NCBI RefSeq assembly: GCF_021173675.1
Contig: NZ_JAIHON010000004.1
Span: 248,001-312,000 of the forward strand
Source of the DNA: Streptomyces lincolnensis
GTDB lineage: Bacteria > Actinomycetota > Actinomycetes > Streptomycetales > Streptomycetaceae
Length of the DNA stretch: 64,000 nt
Direction: 5' to 3'
The notes beneath the pieces are model-generated. The model was not told where the DNA came from. It did no database searches and was given only the letters and a program-made list of their open reading frames with translations. The position numbers and the translations under genes are program-made. Positions 46,596-54,360 of this stretch are shown piece after piece (within the stretch, counting starts at the first letter, position 1; each line of letters begins with the position of its first letter).

Positions 46596-47693
46596 ATGTC
46601 GATGGTCGGCAACCTGCGCAAAGTCGCGGACCTGGCACGGCGCACCCGCCGTCGCGTGGACCTCAGCCACCCGGCCCGCTCGCCGCTCGGCTCGAGCGTG
46701 GTCAACTGTGTCGTCTACCACGACGGCGTCCGCCGCCCCGGAAGGGACTCCGTGGAGGAGGCGGTCCGCCTGGCCCGCAAGCGCCGGGGCGGCTTCGTCT
46801 GGCTGGGCCTGCACGAACCCGGCGAGGAGGAGTTCGCCGGAGTCGCGGAACTGTTCGGCCTGCACCCCCTCGCCGTCGAGGACGCCGTCCACGCCCACCA
46901 GCGCCCCAAGATCGAGCAGTACGGCGAGGTCCTGTTCTCCGTCTTCAAGACCGTCACCTACGTCGAGCACGCCGAACTGACCGCGAACAGCGAGGTCGTC
47001 GACACCGGCGAGATCATGGTGTTCACCGGCCCCGACTTCGTCGTCACCGTCCGCCACGGCCGCCACGGCTCCCTCGGCCCCCTGCGCGAGGACCTCGAAG
47101 CCCACCCGGACCTGCTGGCCAAGGGCCCCTCCGCCGTACTGCACGCCATCGCCGACCACGTCGTCGACGACTACGTCACGGTCGCCGACGCCGTCCAGAA
47201 CGACCTCGACCAGGTCGAGACCGACGTCTTCTCCCCGCACAGCCCACGGAACGCCGACGCCGGCCGCATTTACCAGCTCAAGCGTGAACTGCTGGAGCTG
47301 AGGCGGGCCGTGGCCCCGCTCGCCGGCCCCCTCGACCGGATCGCCACCGAGCCCCGCGCCTGCGTGGACAAGGAGATACAGACGTACTTCCGGGACGTCT
47401 TCGACCACCTCACCCGTGTCACCGAGCAGATCAACGCCTTCGACGCCTTGCTCGACTCCATCCTCCAGGCCCACCTCGCGCAGGTCACCGTCGCCCAGAA
47501 CGAGGACATGCGCAAGATCACCGCGTGGGCGGCGATCATCGCCGTACCCACCATGATCTGCGGCGTGTACGGCATGAACTTCGACCACATGCCCGAACTC
47601 CGCTGGACCTTCGGCTATCCCATGGTCCTGACCGTCATCGCCACCGCCTGCCTCCTCCTCCACCGCAACTTCAAACGCAACGGCTGGTTGTGA
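46596..47693 (+). CDS. CorA-type Mg2+/Co2+ transporter (copy 2)
   Basis: The 365-residue paralogue of copy 1 has the same order: LHPLAVEDAVHAHQRPKIEQYGEVLF, stalk, and two transmembrane helices with YGMNFDHMPEL near residue 328. The last helix ends in a basic tail, HRNFKRNGWL. It has an N-terminal extension of about 25 residues compared with copy 1. The ATG at 46596 follows AAGGAG. Both copies lie between two ArsR genes. Confidence 0.92.
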   Translation: MSMVGNLRKVADLARRTRRRVDLSHPARSPLGSSVVNCVVYHDGVRRPGRDSVEEAVRLARKRRGGFVWLGLHEPGEEEFAGVAELFGLHPLAVEDAVHAHQRPKIEQYGEVLFSVFKTVTYVEHAELTANSEVVDTGEIMVFTGPDFVVTVRHGRHGSLGPLREDLEAHPDLLAKGPSAVLHAIADHVVDDYVTVADAVQNDLDQVETDVFSPHSPRNADAGRIYQLKRELLELRRAVAPLAGPLDRIATEPRACVDKEIQTYFRDVFDHLTRVTEQINAFDALLDSILQAHLAQVTVAQNEDMRKITAWAAIIAVPTMICGVYGMNFDHMPELRWTFGYPMVLTVIATACLLLHRNFKRNGWL

Positions 47694-47726
47694 CGCCGAC
47701 AACGGCACCACCGGAGTACACCTCTT

Positions 47727-47738
47727 CCTGAATTCAGG
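47727..47738 (+). promoter_or_regulatory. Palindrome CCTGAATTCAGG before the CmtR-like gene
   Basis: This 12-bp perfect palindrome ends 15 bp before the GTG start and is followed by the related TTCATG. It is a likely operator of the repressor encoded directly downstream. Confidence 0.55.
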
Positions 47739-47753
47739 AGTTCATGTACTCTC

Positions 47754-48098
47754 GTGATTGTGCTGACTGCTGCCTCCGACATCGACGTCCTGGCCCGGTT
47801 CGGTCGCGCTCTCGCCGACCCCATCCGCTGCCGCGTCCTGCTTGCCCTGCGCGAGGCCCCGGCCTACCCCGCCGACCTCGCCGACGCGCTCGGCGTCTCC
47901 CGTACCCGGCTGTCGAACCACCTCGCCTGCCTGCGTGACTGCGGCCTCGTCGTCACCGTCCCCGACGGCCGCCGCACCCGCTACGAACTGGCCGACCCGC
48001 GCCTGGGTCGCGCGCTGGACGACCTGCGCGGCGTAGTCCTGGCCGTCGAGGCCGACCGGACCTGCGCGGACGCCGACGAGCAGGGGTGCTGCGGATGA
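47754..48098 (+). CDS. CmtR-like ArsR family metal sensor
   Basis: The 114-residue ArsR-fold repressor has cysteines in the recognition-helix segment NHLACLRDCGLV and a third set in the tail RTCADADEQGCCG. This is the Cys57/Cys61/Cys102 arrangement that Mycobacterium CmtR uses to sense Cd(II) and Pb(II). GTG start at 47754. Its TGA overlaps the ATG of the CDF exporter gene, so the two form a sensor-exporter operon. Confidence 0.88.
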   Translation: MIVLTAASDIDVLARFGRALADPIRCRVLLALREAPAYPADLADALGVSRTRLSNHLACLRDCGLVVTVPDGRRTRYELADPRLGRALDDLRGVVLAVEADRTCADADEQGCCG

Positions 48099-48805
48099 CC
48101 GCGATATCCCTCGGGCCGAGCCCGGCCCGCCACGACGCGCTCGCCCGCCGGATACGCCTGCTCGTCACGGCGACCATCACCTACAACGTGATCGAGGCGA
48201 TCGTCGCCCTCACCGCCGGCACCCTCGCCTCCTCCACGGCCCTGGTCGGCTTCGGCCTGGACTCGGTCATCGAGGTGTCCTCGGCCGCCGCGGTCGCCTG
48301 GCAGTTCTCCGCCCGGGAGCATGCCGTACGCGAGGCGAGGGAGAAGACCACTCTGCGGATCATCGCGCTGTCGTTCTTCGTGCTCGCCGCCTACGTGACG
48401 GTTGACGCCGTACGCGCCCTGACCGGCACCGGCGAGGCCGAACGCTCCCTGCCCGGGATCGTGCTCGCGGGCCTCTCCCTCGCGGTGATGCCGTTCCTGT
48501 CCGCCGCCCAGCGCCGCGCGGGTCGTGAACTGGGCTCCGCCAGTGCGGTCGCCGACTCGAAGCAGACTCTGCTGTGCACCTACCTCTCGGCCGTACTCCT
48601 GGTCGGGCTGGTCCTCAACGCCACCCTCGGCTGGTCCTGGGCCGACCCCGTCGCCGCGCTCGCCATCGCCGCCGTCGCCGTCAAGGAGGGCCGCGACGCC
48701 TGGCAGGGCAAGGGCTGTTGCGTGGCCCCTGCGCAGGCCCCGGTCGCCGGCGCCGGGGGAGGCGATGCGTGCGGCTGCCGCAGCGGCTGCGACTGCTGCG
48801 GCTGA
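48095..48805 (+). CDS. CDF-family cation efflux protein with Cys-rich tail
   Basis: The 236-residue membrane protein has five or six helices. Acidic metal-site segments FGLDSVIEVSS and AVADSKQTLLCTYLSA occupy helices 2 and 5. The C-terminus holds eight cysteines (KGCC, GDACGCRSGCDCCG) in place of the usual cytoplasmic CDF dimer domain. It probably exports a thiophilic divalent metal such as Cd or Pb, matching the upstream CmtR-like sensor. It is the last gene of the island, 180 bp before the second att repeat. Confidence 0.87.
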   Translation: MTAISLGPSPARHDALARRIRLLVTATITYNVIEAIVALTAGTLASSTALVGFGLDSVIEVSSAAAVAWQFSAREHAVREAREKTTLRIIALSFFVLAAYVTVDAVRALTGTGEAERSLPGIVLAGLSLAVMPFLSAAQRRAGRELGSASAVADSKQTLLCTYLSAVLLVGLVLNATLGWSWADPVAALAIAAVAVKEGRDAWQGKGCCVAPAQAPVAGAGGGDACGCRSGCDCCG

Positions 48806-48927
48806 TCATCGGTCGAGCACGGGCGTCGATCGCGGTGCACGGCGAAGCCCCAGAACGCCGGACACCCGCGGCCGCTGCCGGGTAGCGTCGGAAACCTTGG
48901 CTCCTCTTGTACTTCCTCGCGTTGCCC

Positions 48928-48946
48928 GTGCTGGGACGGTGCTGGG
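48928..48946 (+). repeat. Arm-type direct repeat, island right end
   Basis: GTGCTGGG at 48928 and 48939 with the 11-bp period, the same sequence as at 7432-7515 and in the same orientation. It lies just inside the second core repeat, matching the layout expected for the two ends of one integrated element. Confidence 0.55.
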
Positions 48947-48983
48947 ATGACGTCGCGTTTTCGCAGGTCACAGGCTTGTGGCA

Positions 48984-49099
48984 GAGTTCCGGTTCAATGT
49001 GTAGCGGGTGGCATAGCACGGCGACCTTGATCTAGCAAACATGCAGGTCAGAGGGGGTCCGATCCTTCGGGATTGGGCCCCCTTTTCGTTCCCGTGCTG
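48984..49099 (+). repeat. att-like repeat: 3' end of ychF plus terminator, copy 2
   Basis: GAGTTCCGGTTCAATGTGTAG re-creates the final codons of ychF (EFRFNV and stop), then continues colinear with copy 1 through the terminator to CGTGCTG. It separates the cation island from the phage-like element. The right partner of the second element must lie beyond position 64000. The stretch 48806-49325 has no gene. Confidence 0.7.
49053..49086 (+). terminator. Intrinsic terminator in att copy 2
   Basis: GGGGGTCCGATCC pairs with GGATTGGGCCCCC around a TTCG loop and ends in TTTT. This is a textbook intrinsic terminator, corresponding to the ychF terminator at 7392. Confidence 0.85.
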
Positions 49100-49168
49100 A
49101 CTTGGTGCTGACCTGTGGGCACCCCTGATCACCCCTCGGAACCTGCTCCGTGCTGACTTGGTGCTGAC
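49094..49168 (+). repeat. Arm-type direct repeats, phage-like element left end
   Basis: GTGCTGAC at 49094 and 49105 and at 49150 and 49161, again with 11-bp periods. The last two bases of the unit differ from the island's GTGCTGGG, as expected for an element with a related but distinct recombinase. Confidence 0.55.
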
Positions 49169-49325
49169 TCTCCGGTGCGCGGTTCTGACGCACGAGGCGC
49201 TGCCAAGGTTGCCCGCTACCCGCCAGTGCAAAGTGTGAGCCTCGCGGGTGTGGAATGCGCTTGCTTTCGAACGCGCGTCCGTTTTGGATAACTGGAAGCA
49301 CTTGTTCCGAACCGGGGGGTTCTCT

Positions 49326-50519
49326 GTGGCTGCACGTCGTCTGTCCGTTTCCCGTGTCCTCGCGCTGCCGGCGAAGGGGGAACCGCAGAGAAGAACGGCC
49401 CTCGCGAGCTGGGGCATGCTCGCAACCGCTCTCGTCTATGGCGGGTCGCTCGCGGTGGTGCAGTCAGGCGGCGACACAGGGGCCGCGCAGCGCACGGAGG
49501 CGGGCCGCAGCGCCCCCGACGCGGGGGCCGGGGAGAGCGAGGCGAGCCCGGCTGAAACGGCTCCGGACGACTATGTGCCGACCTTCTTCGACGGCAGGGG
49601 CGGCATCGCCGGGGTGGAGTTCACCGCCGCGCAGCGTGAGGCCATCATCCGCGAGGCACTGAGTCGAGGGCTGACCCTCAAAGAGGCCCGTGAACTCGCC
49701 TACGGCGAGGAGCAAGGTGAGGACGACGCGCGGACGTACGTAGTTGCGGGTGGGGACGTGTACCGGCAGGTCGCGCCAGCGGAGGAGGTTTCGTACGACG
49801 AAGCTTCCAGCAAGAGCGGCAAGGCGGATGCCCCGGAGGCTGGTAGCCGAGAAGCTCCGAGCGACAACGGCAAGGCCAACAAGGAGAGGGGCAACAAGCC
49901 CGGTGCGAAGGAGGGCAAGGGGGACGGCAAGGCTACGGGGAAGGCCGACAACGAGGAGGACAAGGGGCTTGTCGACGTGCTCGGCGACACCGTCAAGGAC
50001 GTTGTGCCGGACCCGATCGAGGATGTGGTCGAGTCCCTCCCTGACGAGCTGACCCCGTTCCGCACCTTCATGGCCGACATCAGCCAGCCGGGCACGGCTC
50101 CCGTCTTTGAGGTGCAGGAGATCGACACGGACGGAGAGAAGGGCGCCGATGCGTTCTACGTCGAGGCGACCGCCCAGGTGTCGGAGTCTGTGTCCGTCAC
50201 GGCGCAGGTCGTGACGCCTATTGAGGGGGCGCCCGATGCCCACCCGTGCGTCGTCGCCATCACGCTGACCGATCCGGCGACAAGCGAAGTCCTCGCCGCC
50301 CCAGAACCGGTGGTCGTGGACGACCCGCAGGCAGTCTCTCAGGCCGCGATCGGGGCCGTGGTCGACACGGTGATCGAGACAGTCGCAAGCGACAGCTCCT
50401 CAGCCGAGAATGATGCAGCGGCGGACGAGGTGGCCGACAGCGCAGAGGAGATTCTCGAAACGCTGCCGAGCGCCGAGGAGCCCCAAAGGACCGAAGAGGA
50501 ATTCGCCTTGGCGCGCTAA
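49326..50519 (+). CDS. Membrane-anchored low-complexity protein
   Basis: The 397-residue product from a GTG at 49326 has one hydrophobic segment near residues 25-45 (ASWGMLATALVYGGSLAVV). A short folded-looking region follows (DYVPTFFDGRGGIAGVEFTAAQREAIIREALSRGLTLKEARELAYG), then a Lys/Gly/Asp-rich linker (about 190-240), and a beta-rich C-terminal domain (GADAFYVEATAQVSESVSVTAQVVTPIEG). An acidic tail ends it. It is probably exposed outside the membrane. I do not recognise the family. First gene of the second element. Confidence 0.65.
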   Translation: MAARRLSVSRVLALPAKGEPQRRTALASWGMLATALVYGGSLAVVQSGGDTGAAQRTEAGRSAPDAGAGESEASPAETAPDDYVPTFFDGRGGIAGVEFTAAQREAIIREALSRGLTLKEARELAYGEEQGEDDARTYVVAGGDVYRQVAPAEEVSYDEASSKSGKADAPEAGSREAPSDNGKANKERGNKPGAKEGKGDGKATGKADNEEDKGLVDVLGDTVKDVVPDPIEDVVESLPDELTPFRTFMADISQPGTAPVFEVQEIDTDGEKGADAFYVEATAQVSESVSVTAQVVTPIEGAPDAHPCVVAITLTDPATSEVLAAPEPVVVDDPQAVSQAAIGAVVDTVIETVASDSSSAENDAAADEVADSAEEILETLPSAEEPQRTEEEFALAR

Positions 50520-50553
50520 GCTGAATTCGCAGGCCATGACGGGTGGATGAGCC

Positions 50554-50576
50554 TTTCCCGACAATGGGTCGGGAAA
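50554..50576 (+). terminator. Hairpin between the membrane protein and hemC
   Basis: TTTCCCGAC pairs with GTCGGGAAA around the loop AATGG, 34 bp after the stop at 50519. The flanking T and A bases make it usable in both directions. Confidence 0.65.
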
Positions 50577-50638
50577 AGCTCAACTCAGTCGAGAGTACGA
50601 TGACTTGACAGTCTATCGCCTGTCGGGAGTTGATCGCC

Positions 50639-51580
50639 GTGACAACGTACCTGGTCGGTTCGCGAGCAAGTAATCTGGCAAAAGCCCAGGTTCGGGAATA
50701 CCTTGCTCCGCTGCGCGAGCGATTTCCGGGAGTCACGTTTACACATCGAGTGATTCTTGAAGGTGGCGATAAGGACCGCAAGTCTCGGCTCTCCGCCGTC
50801 TCGGCAGTCAGCGGGGGCAGCGCATTCAGCTCCGAACAGGAAGCGTCGCTGAGCAGGGGGGACGTGGATGTCGTGATCCACTCCTTGAAAGACCTGCCAA
50901 CCGCGAACCCGCCCGGCCTGACCCTTCTCCCACCGCCCGGCCGTGAGGATGTGAGGGACGCGCTATGCGGGTCCACGCTCTCCGGCCTGCGAAAGGGTGC
51001 TCGTGTTGGAACCGGTGCCGCTCGGCGAATTGCTCAGCTTCTTGCGGTCCGCCCAGACCTCGAAATTGTTCCGATCCGAGGGAATGTGCCGCCCCGACTC
51101 AAGAAGATCGAGACGATGGGCCTCGACGCCGTGGTCCTGGCCGCCGCAGGGCTTCGCCGCCTAGGGCTCGACCACGCGATCGGTGAACTTCTGCCCCTCG
51201 ACCTCTTCCCGCCTTCGCCCGGACAGGGCGCCCTCGGTATTCAGGTGCGGGAAGGTAGCGGCGAACTGGCCGAGATTCTCTCCAGGGTGGGGGACACGGC
51301 TGTCGCCGCGCAGGTGAGGGCAGAACGGGCTTTGCTCGCCGAACTGCACGGCGGGTGCAGTGTGCCTGTGGGCGCGTACGGAGAGACCGGCCCGGACGGG
51401 TCCCTGTCGCTCTTTGCTCAGGTCACGTCGCTCGACGGGGCCCGGCGGGTAGCGGGCTCCCTCTCGGGATCGGCGGATGAACCAGAGAAGCTCGGCGCAG
51501 CCCTGGCCGAGGAACTGATCGACCAGGGCGCGCACACCATCCTCGACGAGATTCGGGAGCGAACTGCGGTCAGTCGTTGA
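50639..51580 (+). CDS. HemC family (hydroxymethylbilane synthase-like)
   Basis: The 313-residue protein has all PBG deaminase landmarks: VGSRASNLAKAQV, DVVIHSLKDLPTANPPG with the catalytic Asp, GTGAARRIAQLLAVRPDLEIVPIRGNVPPRLKKIE with the paired arginines, PSPGQGALGIQVRE, and the dipyrromethane-cofactor cysteine in LHGGCSVPVGAYGE. Known family members join four porphobilinogens into hydroxymethylbilane. GGGAG 9 bp before the GTG at 50639 decides that start over a TTG at 50630. It overlaps the convergent HemB-like gene by 11 bp. It is not part of a haem operon, and the host must have its own hemC. Confidence 0.85.
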   Translation: MTTYLVGSRASNLAKAQVREYLAPLRERFPGVTFTHRVILEGGDKDRKSRLSAVSAVSGGSAFSSEQEASLSRGDVDVVIHSLKDLPTANPPGLTLLPPPGREDVRDALCGSTLSGLRKGARVGTGAARRIAQLLAVRPDLEIVPIRGNVPPRLKKIETMGLDAVVLAAAGLRRLGLDHAIGELLPLDLFPPSPGQGALGIQVREGSGELAEILSRVGDTAVAAQVRAERALLAELHGGCSVPVGAYGETGPDGSLSLFAQVTSLDGARRVAGSLSGSADEPEKLGAALAEELIDQGAHTILDEIRERTAVSR

Positions 51581-52544
51581 GGTAGCGGGCGATGTCCAGT
51601 GCCGCGTACGTGATGCTGGCTTCCGCCCCGGCCCGTTTCAGCATGGTGAAGAGTTCCACCAGGCGGCGCACGTCCCGCTTGCCCGTCTCGGAGTCCACGT
51701 GCGAGAGCGTCGTGTACTCGCCCGAGACCGAGAACGGGAAGAGGGGTGCCAACGTCCGCTGCTTCAGTCCCGTGAGCACGTCGGCACTGAACAGAGCGGG
51801 CTCCAGAAGGAGCATGTCGGCGCCGTCTCCGACGAGTTGAAGCGATGTGTCGATGAACTGCTCGGGCTTGCCGGGGCTGATCTGGAACTCCCGGTCGACG
51901 CCCGCCTTGGGGGTGGCGCCCATGGTGAGCCTGAAGCCGTCGTAGAGGCTGCTCCAGAAGATGACGTGCGGCATGATCGAGACACTCTCGTGCCCCGTCT
52001 CGTTCAGCGCCCTACGGGCGCCCTTCGTCGTGCCGAGCACCATGGAGGCTGGACCCACGATGTCGGCTCCCGCCGCCGCGTGCGTGACGGCCTGCCGGGA
52101 GGTCACGTCGATCGTGGCGTCGATGTCCGGGCGCCCGTTCCGGTCGGTCACGTAGCAGTGCCCGGTGTCGGTGTAGGAGCACAGACAGGTCTCCGTCATG
52201 ACGGCGATCTCCGGCTCGGCCTCCTTGGCTGCCCGGACTGCGCGGGCCATGAGTGCGTCCGGGACGGTGGAGAACTCCCCGGCGTTGTCGCGCTCGGTGG
52301 ACTCGGCGAAGACCTTCACCGATCGGATACCGAGCTTCCGGGCCTGGCGCATCACGCTTGGGATCTGGCCGACTGTGAGGGTCGGCATGGGGCGGTCCGC
52401 CTCTTCCTCGGTGACCAGTAAGACCATGGACACGTCGGCCGGGGTGAGCGCCTGGCCTTCGAGGAAGTTGCGAACAGCTCGACGGCTGCGGAGCGGGCTT
52501 GTGGCCCCATGGCTCCGAGCCGGTCGTGCGGTGGTGACGCTCAT
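51570..52544 (-). CDS. HemB-like protein lacking both catalytic lysines
   Basis: The 324-residue protein follows porphobilinogen synthase from end to end. It keeps the metal cysteines (MTETCLCSYTDTGHCYV), the AAGADIVGPASMV segment, SVSGEYTTL, and the C-terminal KRAGAEASITYAALDIARYL. The two lysines that form Schiff bases with 5-aminolevulinate are gone: normal S-x-K-F-A-S-S-F-Y-G-P-F-R reads HVIFWSSLYDGFR, and normal MVKPA reads LLEPALFS. It cannot work as a standard ALA dehydratase. ATG at 52544 after GAGGGA. Convergent with the HemC homologue. Confidence 0.85.
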   Translation of the reverse strand: MSVTTARPARSHGATSPLRSRRAVRNFLEGQALTPADVSMVLLVTEEEADRPMPTLTVGQIPSVMRQARKLGIRSVKVFAESTERDNAGEFSTVPDALMARAVRAAKEAEPEIAVMTETCLCSYTDTGHCYVTDRNGRPDIDATIDVTSRQAVTHAAAGADIVGPASMVLGTTKGARRALNETGHESVSIMPHVIFWSSLYDGFRLTMGATPKAGVDREFQISPGKPEQFIDTSLQLVGDGADMLLLEPALFSADVLTGLKQRTLAPLFPFSVSGEYTTLSHVDSETGKRDVRRLVELFTMLKRAGAEASITYAALDIARYLND

Positions 52545-52653
52545 CAGTCCCTCGTTTCGTCGGTTGGGTGGCGCAATGGGCCCGCCGGCAGGCACGGGGA
52601 GTATGCGGATTGGTGCCTGCCGACGGGGTCTGTGCAGGGCGAGGTGCTCGGCG

Positions 52654-52857
52654 CTACACCAGCCCCTGGCGCTTGAGGTCCGCGAGCTTGGCTGCGGCCT
52701 CCTCCGCTACGTCCGTGCCGACCTGGCGCGCGGCCGGGGGGAGGCCCACGTCCTGGGCGAGCCCAACCCCGGCGCCCACCGCGCCGATCAGGTCGAACAG
52801 CTCGTCGTCTTCTTCATCTTGGGTCGGCAAGGCGTGCCTCTTCTGGTGGTTGGACAC
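52654..52857 (-). CDS. Small acidic protein of 67 residues
   Basis: A GTG at 52857 starts a frame with a basic N-terminus (MSNHQKRHALPT), a strongly acidic stretch (QDEEDDELFDLIG), a Gly/Ala/Val segment (AVGAGVGLAQDVGLPPA) and a helical end (VAEEAAAKLADLKRQGLV). It is read in the same direction as the HemB-like gene, 109 bp upstream of it. No family is recognised. Confidence 0.5.
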   Translation of the reverse strand: MSNHQKRHALPTQDEEDDELFDLIGAVGAGVGLAQDVGLPPAARQVGTDVAEEAAAKLADLKRQGLV

Positions 52858-52934
52858 AACCCCGCCCCTGCCGCGACCTTGAGGTCTTGGGGGAGCCTCC
52901 AGTTCGGACGGCAGGGACGGGGGCTGAAGGCCGC

Positions 52935-53267
52935 TCAGGACGCGGCTGCTCTCTGATCGGGCTGTTGGCCCAGCGCACGAATCTGTCGCACGGACAGCAG
53001 GGCGCCGGGGATGCGGTGTCGCACGGCGGGCTCCTGCTCGGGGGGAGCCGACAGTTCGTTCTGCCGGCGGACGGCTCGCTCTCGCATGGCCCAGTGGAGT
53101 TGTTCGAGCCTGAAGACGCACTGGTGGCAGGCGAGAAGGCGGAAGACGTAGTCAGCGGACTGGATTTCGCCGATCTCGGCCACTGGGAGGTCGGTCCCGT
53201 CGCACTTGAAGCAGTTCCCGCGCTGCCACTCGAACCGGCTCCACAGCTCTCTTGGCTTCAGTCCCAT
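52935..53267 (-). CDS. Small protein with two CxxC pairs
   Basis: The 110-residue protein has CFKC (near residue 20) and CHQC (near residue 50), an arrangement for a zinc ribbon, with LKPRELWSRFEWQRGN before and FRLEQLHWAMRERAVRRQNEL after. Its ATG at 53267 overlaps the stop of the upstream ATPase gene, so it is translationally coupled. Function unknown. Confidence 0.6.
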   Translation of the reverse strand: MGLKPRELWSRFEWQRGNCFKCDGTDLPVAEIGEIQSADYVFRLLACHQCVFRLEQLHWAMRERAVRRQNELSAPPEQEPAVRHRIPGALLSVRQIRALGQQPDQRAAAS

Positions 53268-53998
53268 TCCGGTTCCTCCTCCGCTTCCGGCTCCTCCGTG
53301 AGGTGGGGCAGGGGGCTTCCGCCAACGAGGGGCACGAAGCGCACCGGACGGGCGTGCCAGACGAAGGCGTACGGCCCGGCAGTCAGGGGGAGCGTGAACT
53401 CTTCGCCGTCCTTCAGGGCCCTGGTGGGTTCGCGCCATCCGTCAGACAGCCAGTCCCAGACGTGGCCGACCAACGGCGCCTCGATGGCCGAGGCAATGAC
53501 GCGCATCTGGATGCGAGCCCAGCGGATCGCACGGTCCGGCGTGGGCATGGGGGCGACCGCGAGCGTCTTGCCGTCCCTCTGGCGCCATTCGCACCAGAAC
53601 CCCGCCACCGGGACTACAGGCTCCGGTACGGCGATGGTGCACCACGTGCGGGTGCCATCCGGACTCGTACCCCAGTCCTCGGCGAGGGCCTCGACGATCA
53701 GCATGCCCCGGCCGCTCTCCTCGTCGGCGCTCGGCTTTCTGACCTCCGGGCGACCGGGGGCTCCGTCGCCCACCTCGATACGAACCTCGCCCTTCCAGTA
53801 CGAAACGGAGAAGCAGATGTCCTCTGCCTCGCCGTAACGGACGGCGTTGGTCACCAACTCGCTGACGAGCAACTTCGCCGTGTCGGCACAGGAGCTGACG
53901 CTCCACAGCCGGAGATGGGCCGCCGTGATCCGGCGCAACTGCCGTACTCGTTGCGGTGCCCGGTCACATGAGACGACGAAGCGAACGGGTTGGTCCAT
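53258..53998 (-). CDS. GHKL ATP-binding protein (anti-sigma-factor kinase-like)
   Basis: The 246-residue protein has a HATPase_c-2/RsbW-type domain in its first 150 residues, with the N-box LLVSELVTNAVRYGEAE, the G1 box IEVGDGAPGRP and the G2-like ESGRGMLIVEALAEDWG. A C-terminal extension of about 90 residues (IQMRVIASAIEAPLVGHVWDWLSDGW) is extra for RsbW. Single-domain proteins of this kind are numerous in Streptomyces and mostly uncharacterised. The start at 53998 (MDQPVRF) is chosen over a longer frame to 54130. Confidence 0.8.
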   Translation of the reverse strand: MDQPVRFVVSCDRAPQRVRQLRRITAAHLRLWSVSSCADTAKLLVSELVTNAVRYGEAEDICFSVSYWKGEVRIEVGDGAPGRPEVRKPSADEESGRGMLIVEALAEDWGTSPDGTRTWCTIAVPEPVVPVAGFWCEWRQRDGKTLAVAPMPTPDRAIRWARIQMRVIASAIEAPLVGHVWDWLSDGWREPTRALKDGEEFTLPLTAGPYAFVWHARPVRFVPLVGGSPLPHLTEEPEAEEEPEWD

Positions 53999-54260
53999 GT
54001 CACTCCCCGGACCGCGTACTTGCGGAACCCTTCCCTGCGGCGGAACAGCTCTGGCTATGCCATCGGAAGGGCTCCGTAACTTCCCGCACACTGCCTCGGG
54101 AGCTGCTGCACTCTGCAAGGCAAGAGTCATCGCTGTCCTCCGCAGGTCACGGGCAGGAAGGTTGCTCTCGGCGGCACACTGGAATGAGTCCGCCGGCTCC
54201 CCTTGGTTGCTCGGGTTCGCTCATGAACGTAGAGCAGGCGTAGCCCAAGTCCCAAGCAGA

Positions 54261-54338
54261 TTGCGCCAGTTTGCAGCAAGTCATTTGACGGGGTCGAACG
54301 CCCTCGCGACCATCAATGTGTCGCGCAAACCGGCGCAA
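54261..54338. promoter_or_regulatory. Long inverted repeat in the divergent promoter gap
   Basis: TTGCGCCAGTTTGC (54261-54274) and GCAAACCGGCGCAA (54325-54338) are complementary at 13 of 14 positions, with 50 bases between them. The second arm ends 22 bp before the next gene's ATG. It is a candidate operator, possibly for the DUF5753 regulator three genes on. The remainder of 53999-54360 holds no gene. Confidence 0.45.
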
Positions 54339-54360
54339 GCAAGCGGACGGGAGAGCAACC

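Noticed and set aside
50639..52544. Ordinary haem biosynthesis operon
   Set aside because: The genes are convergent, lie inside a phage-like element, and the HemB homologue lacks both catalytic lysines.
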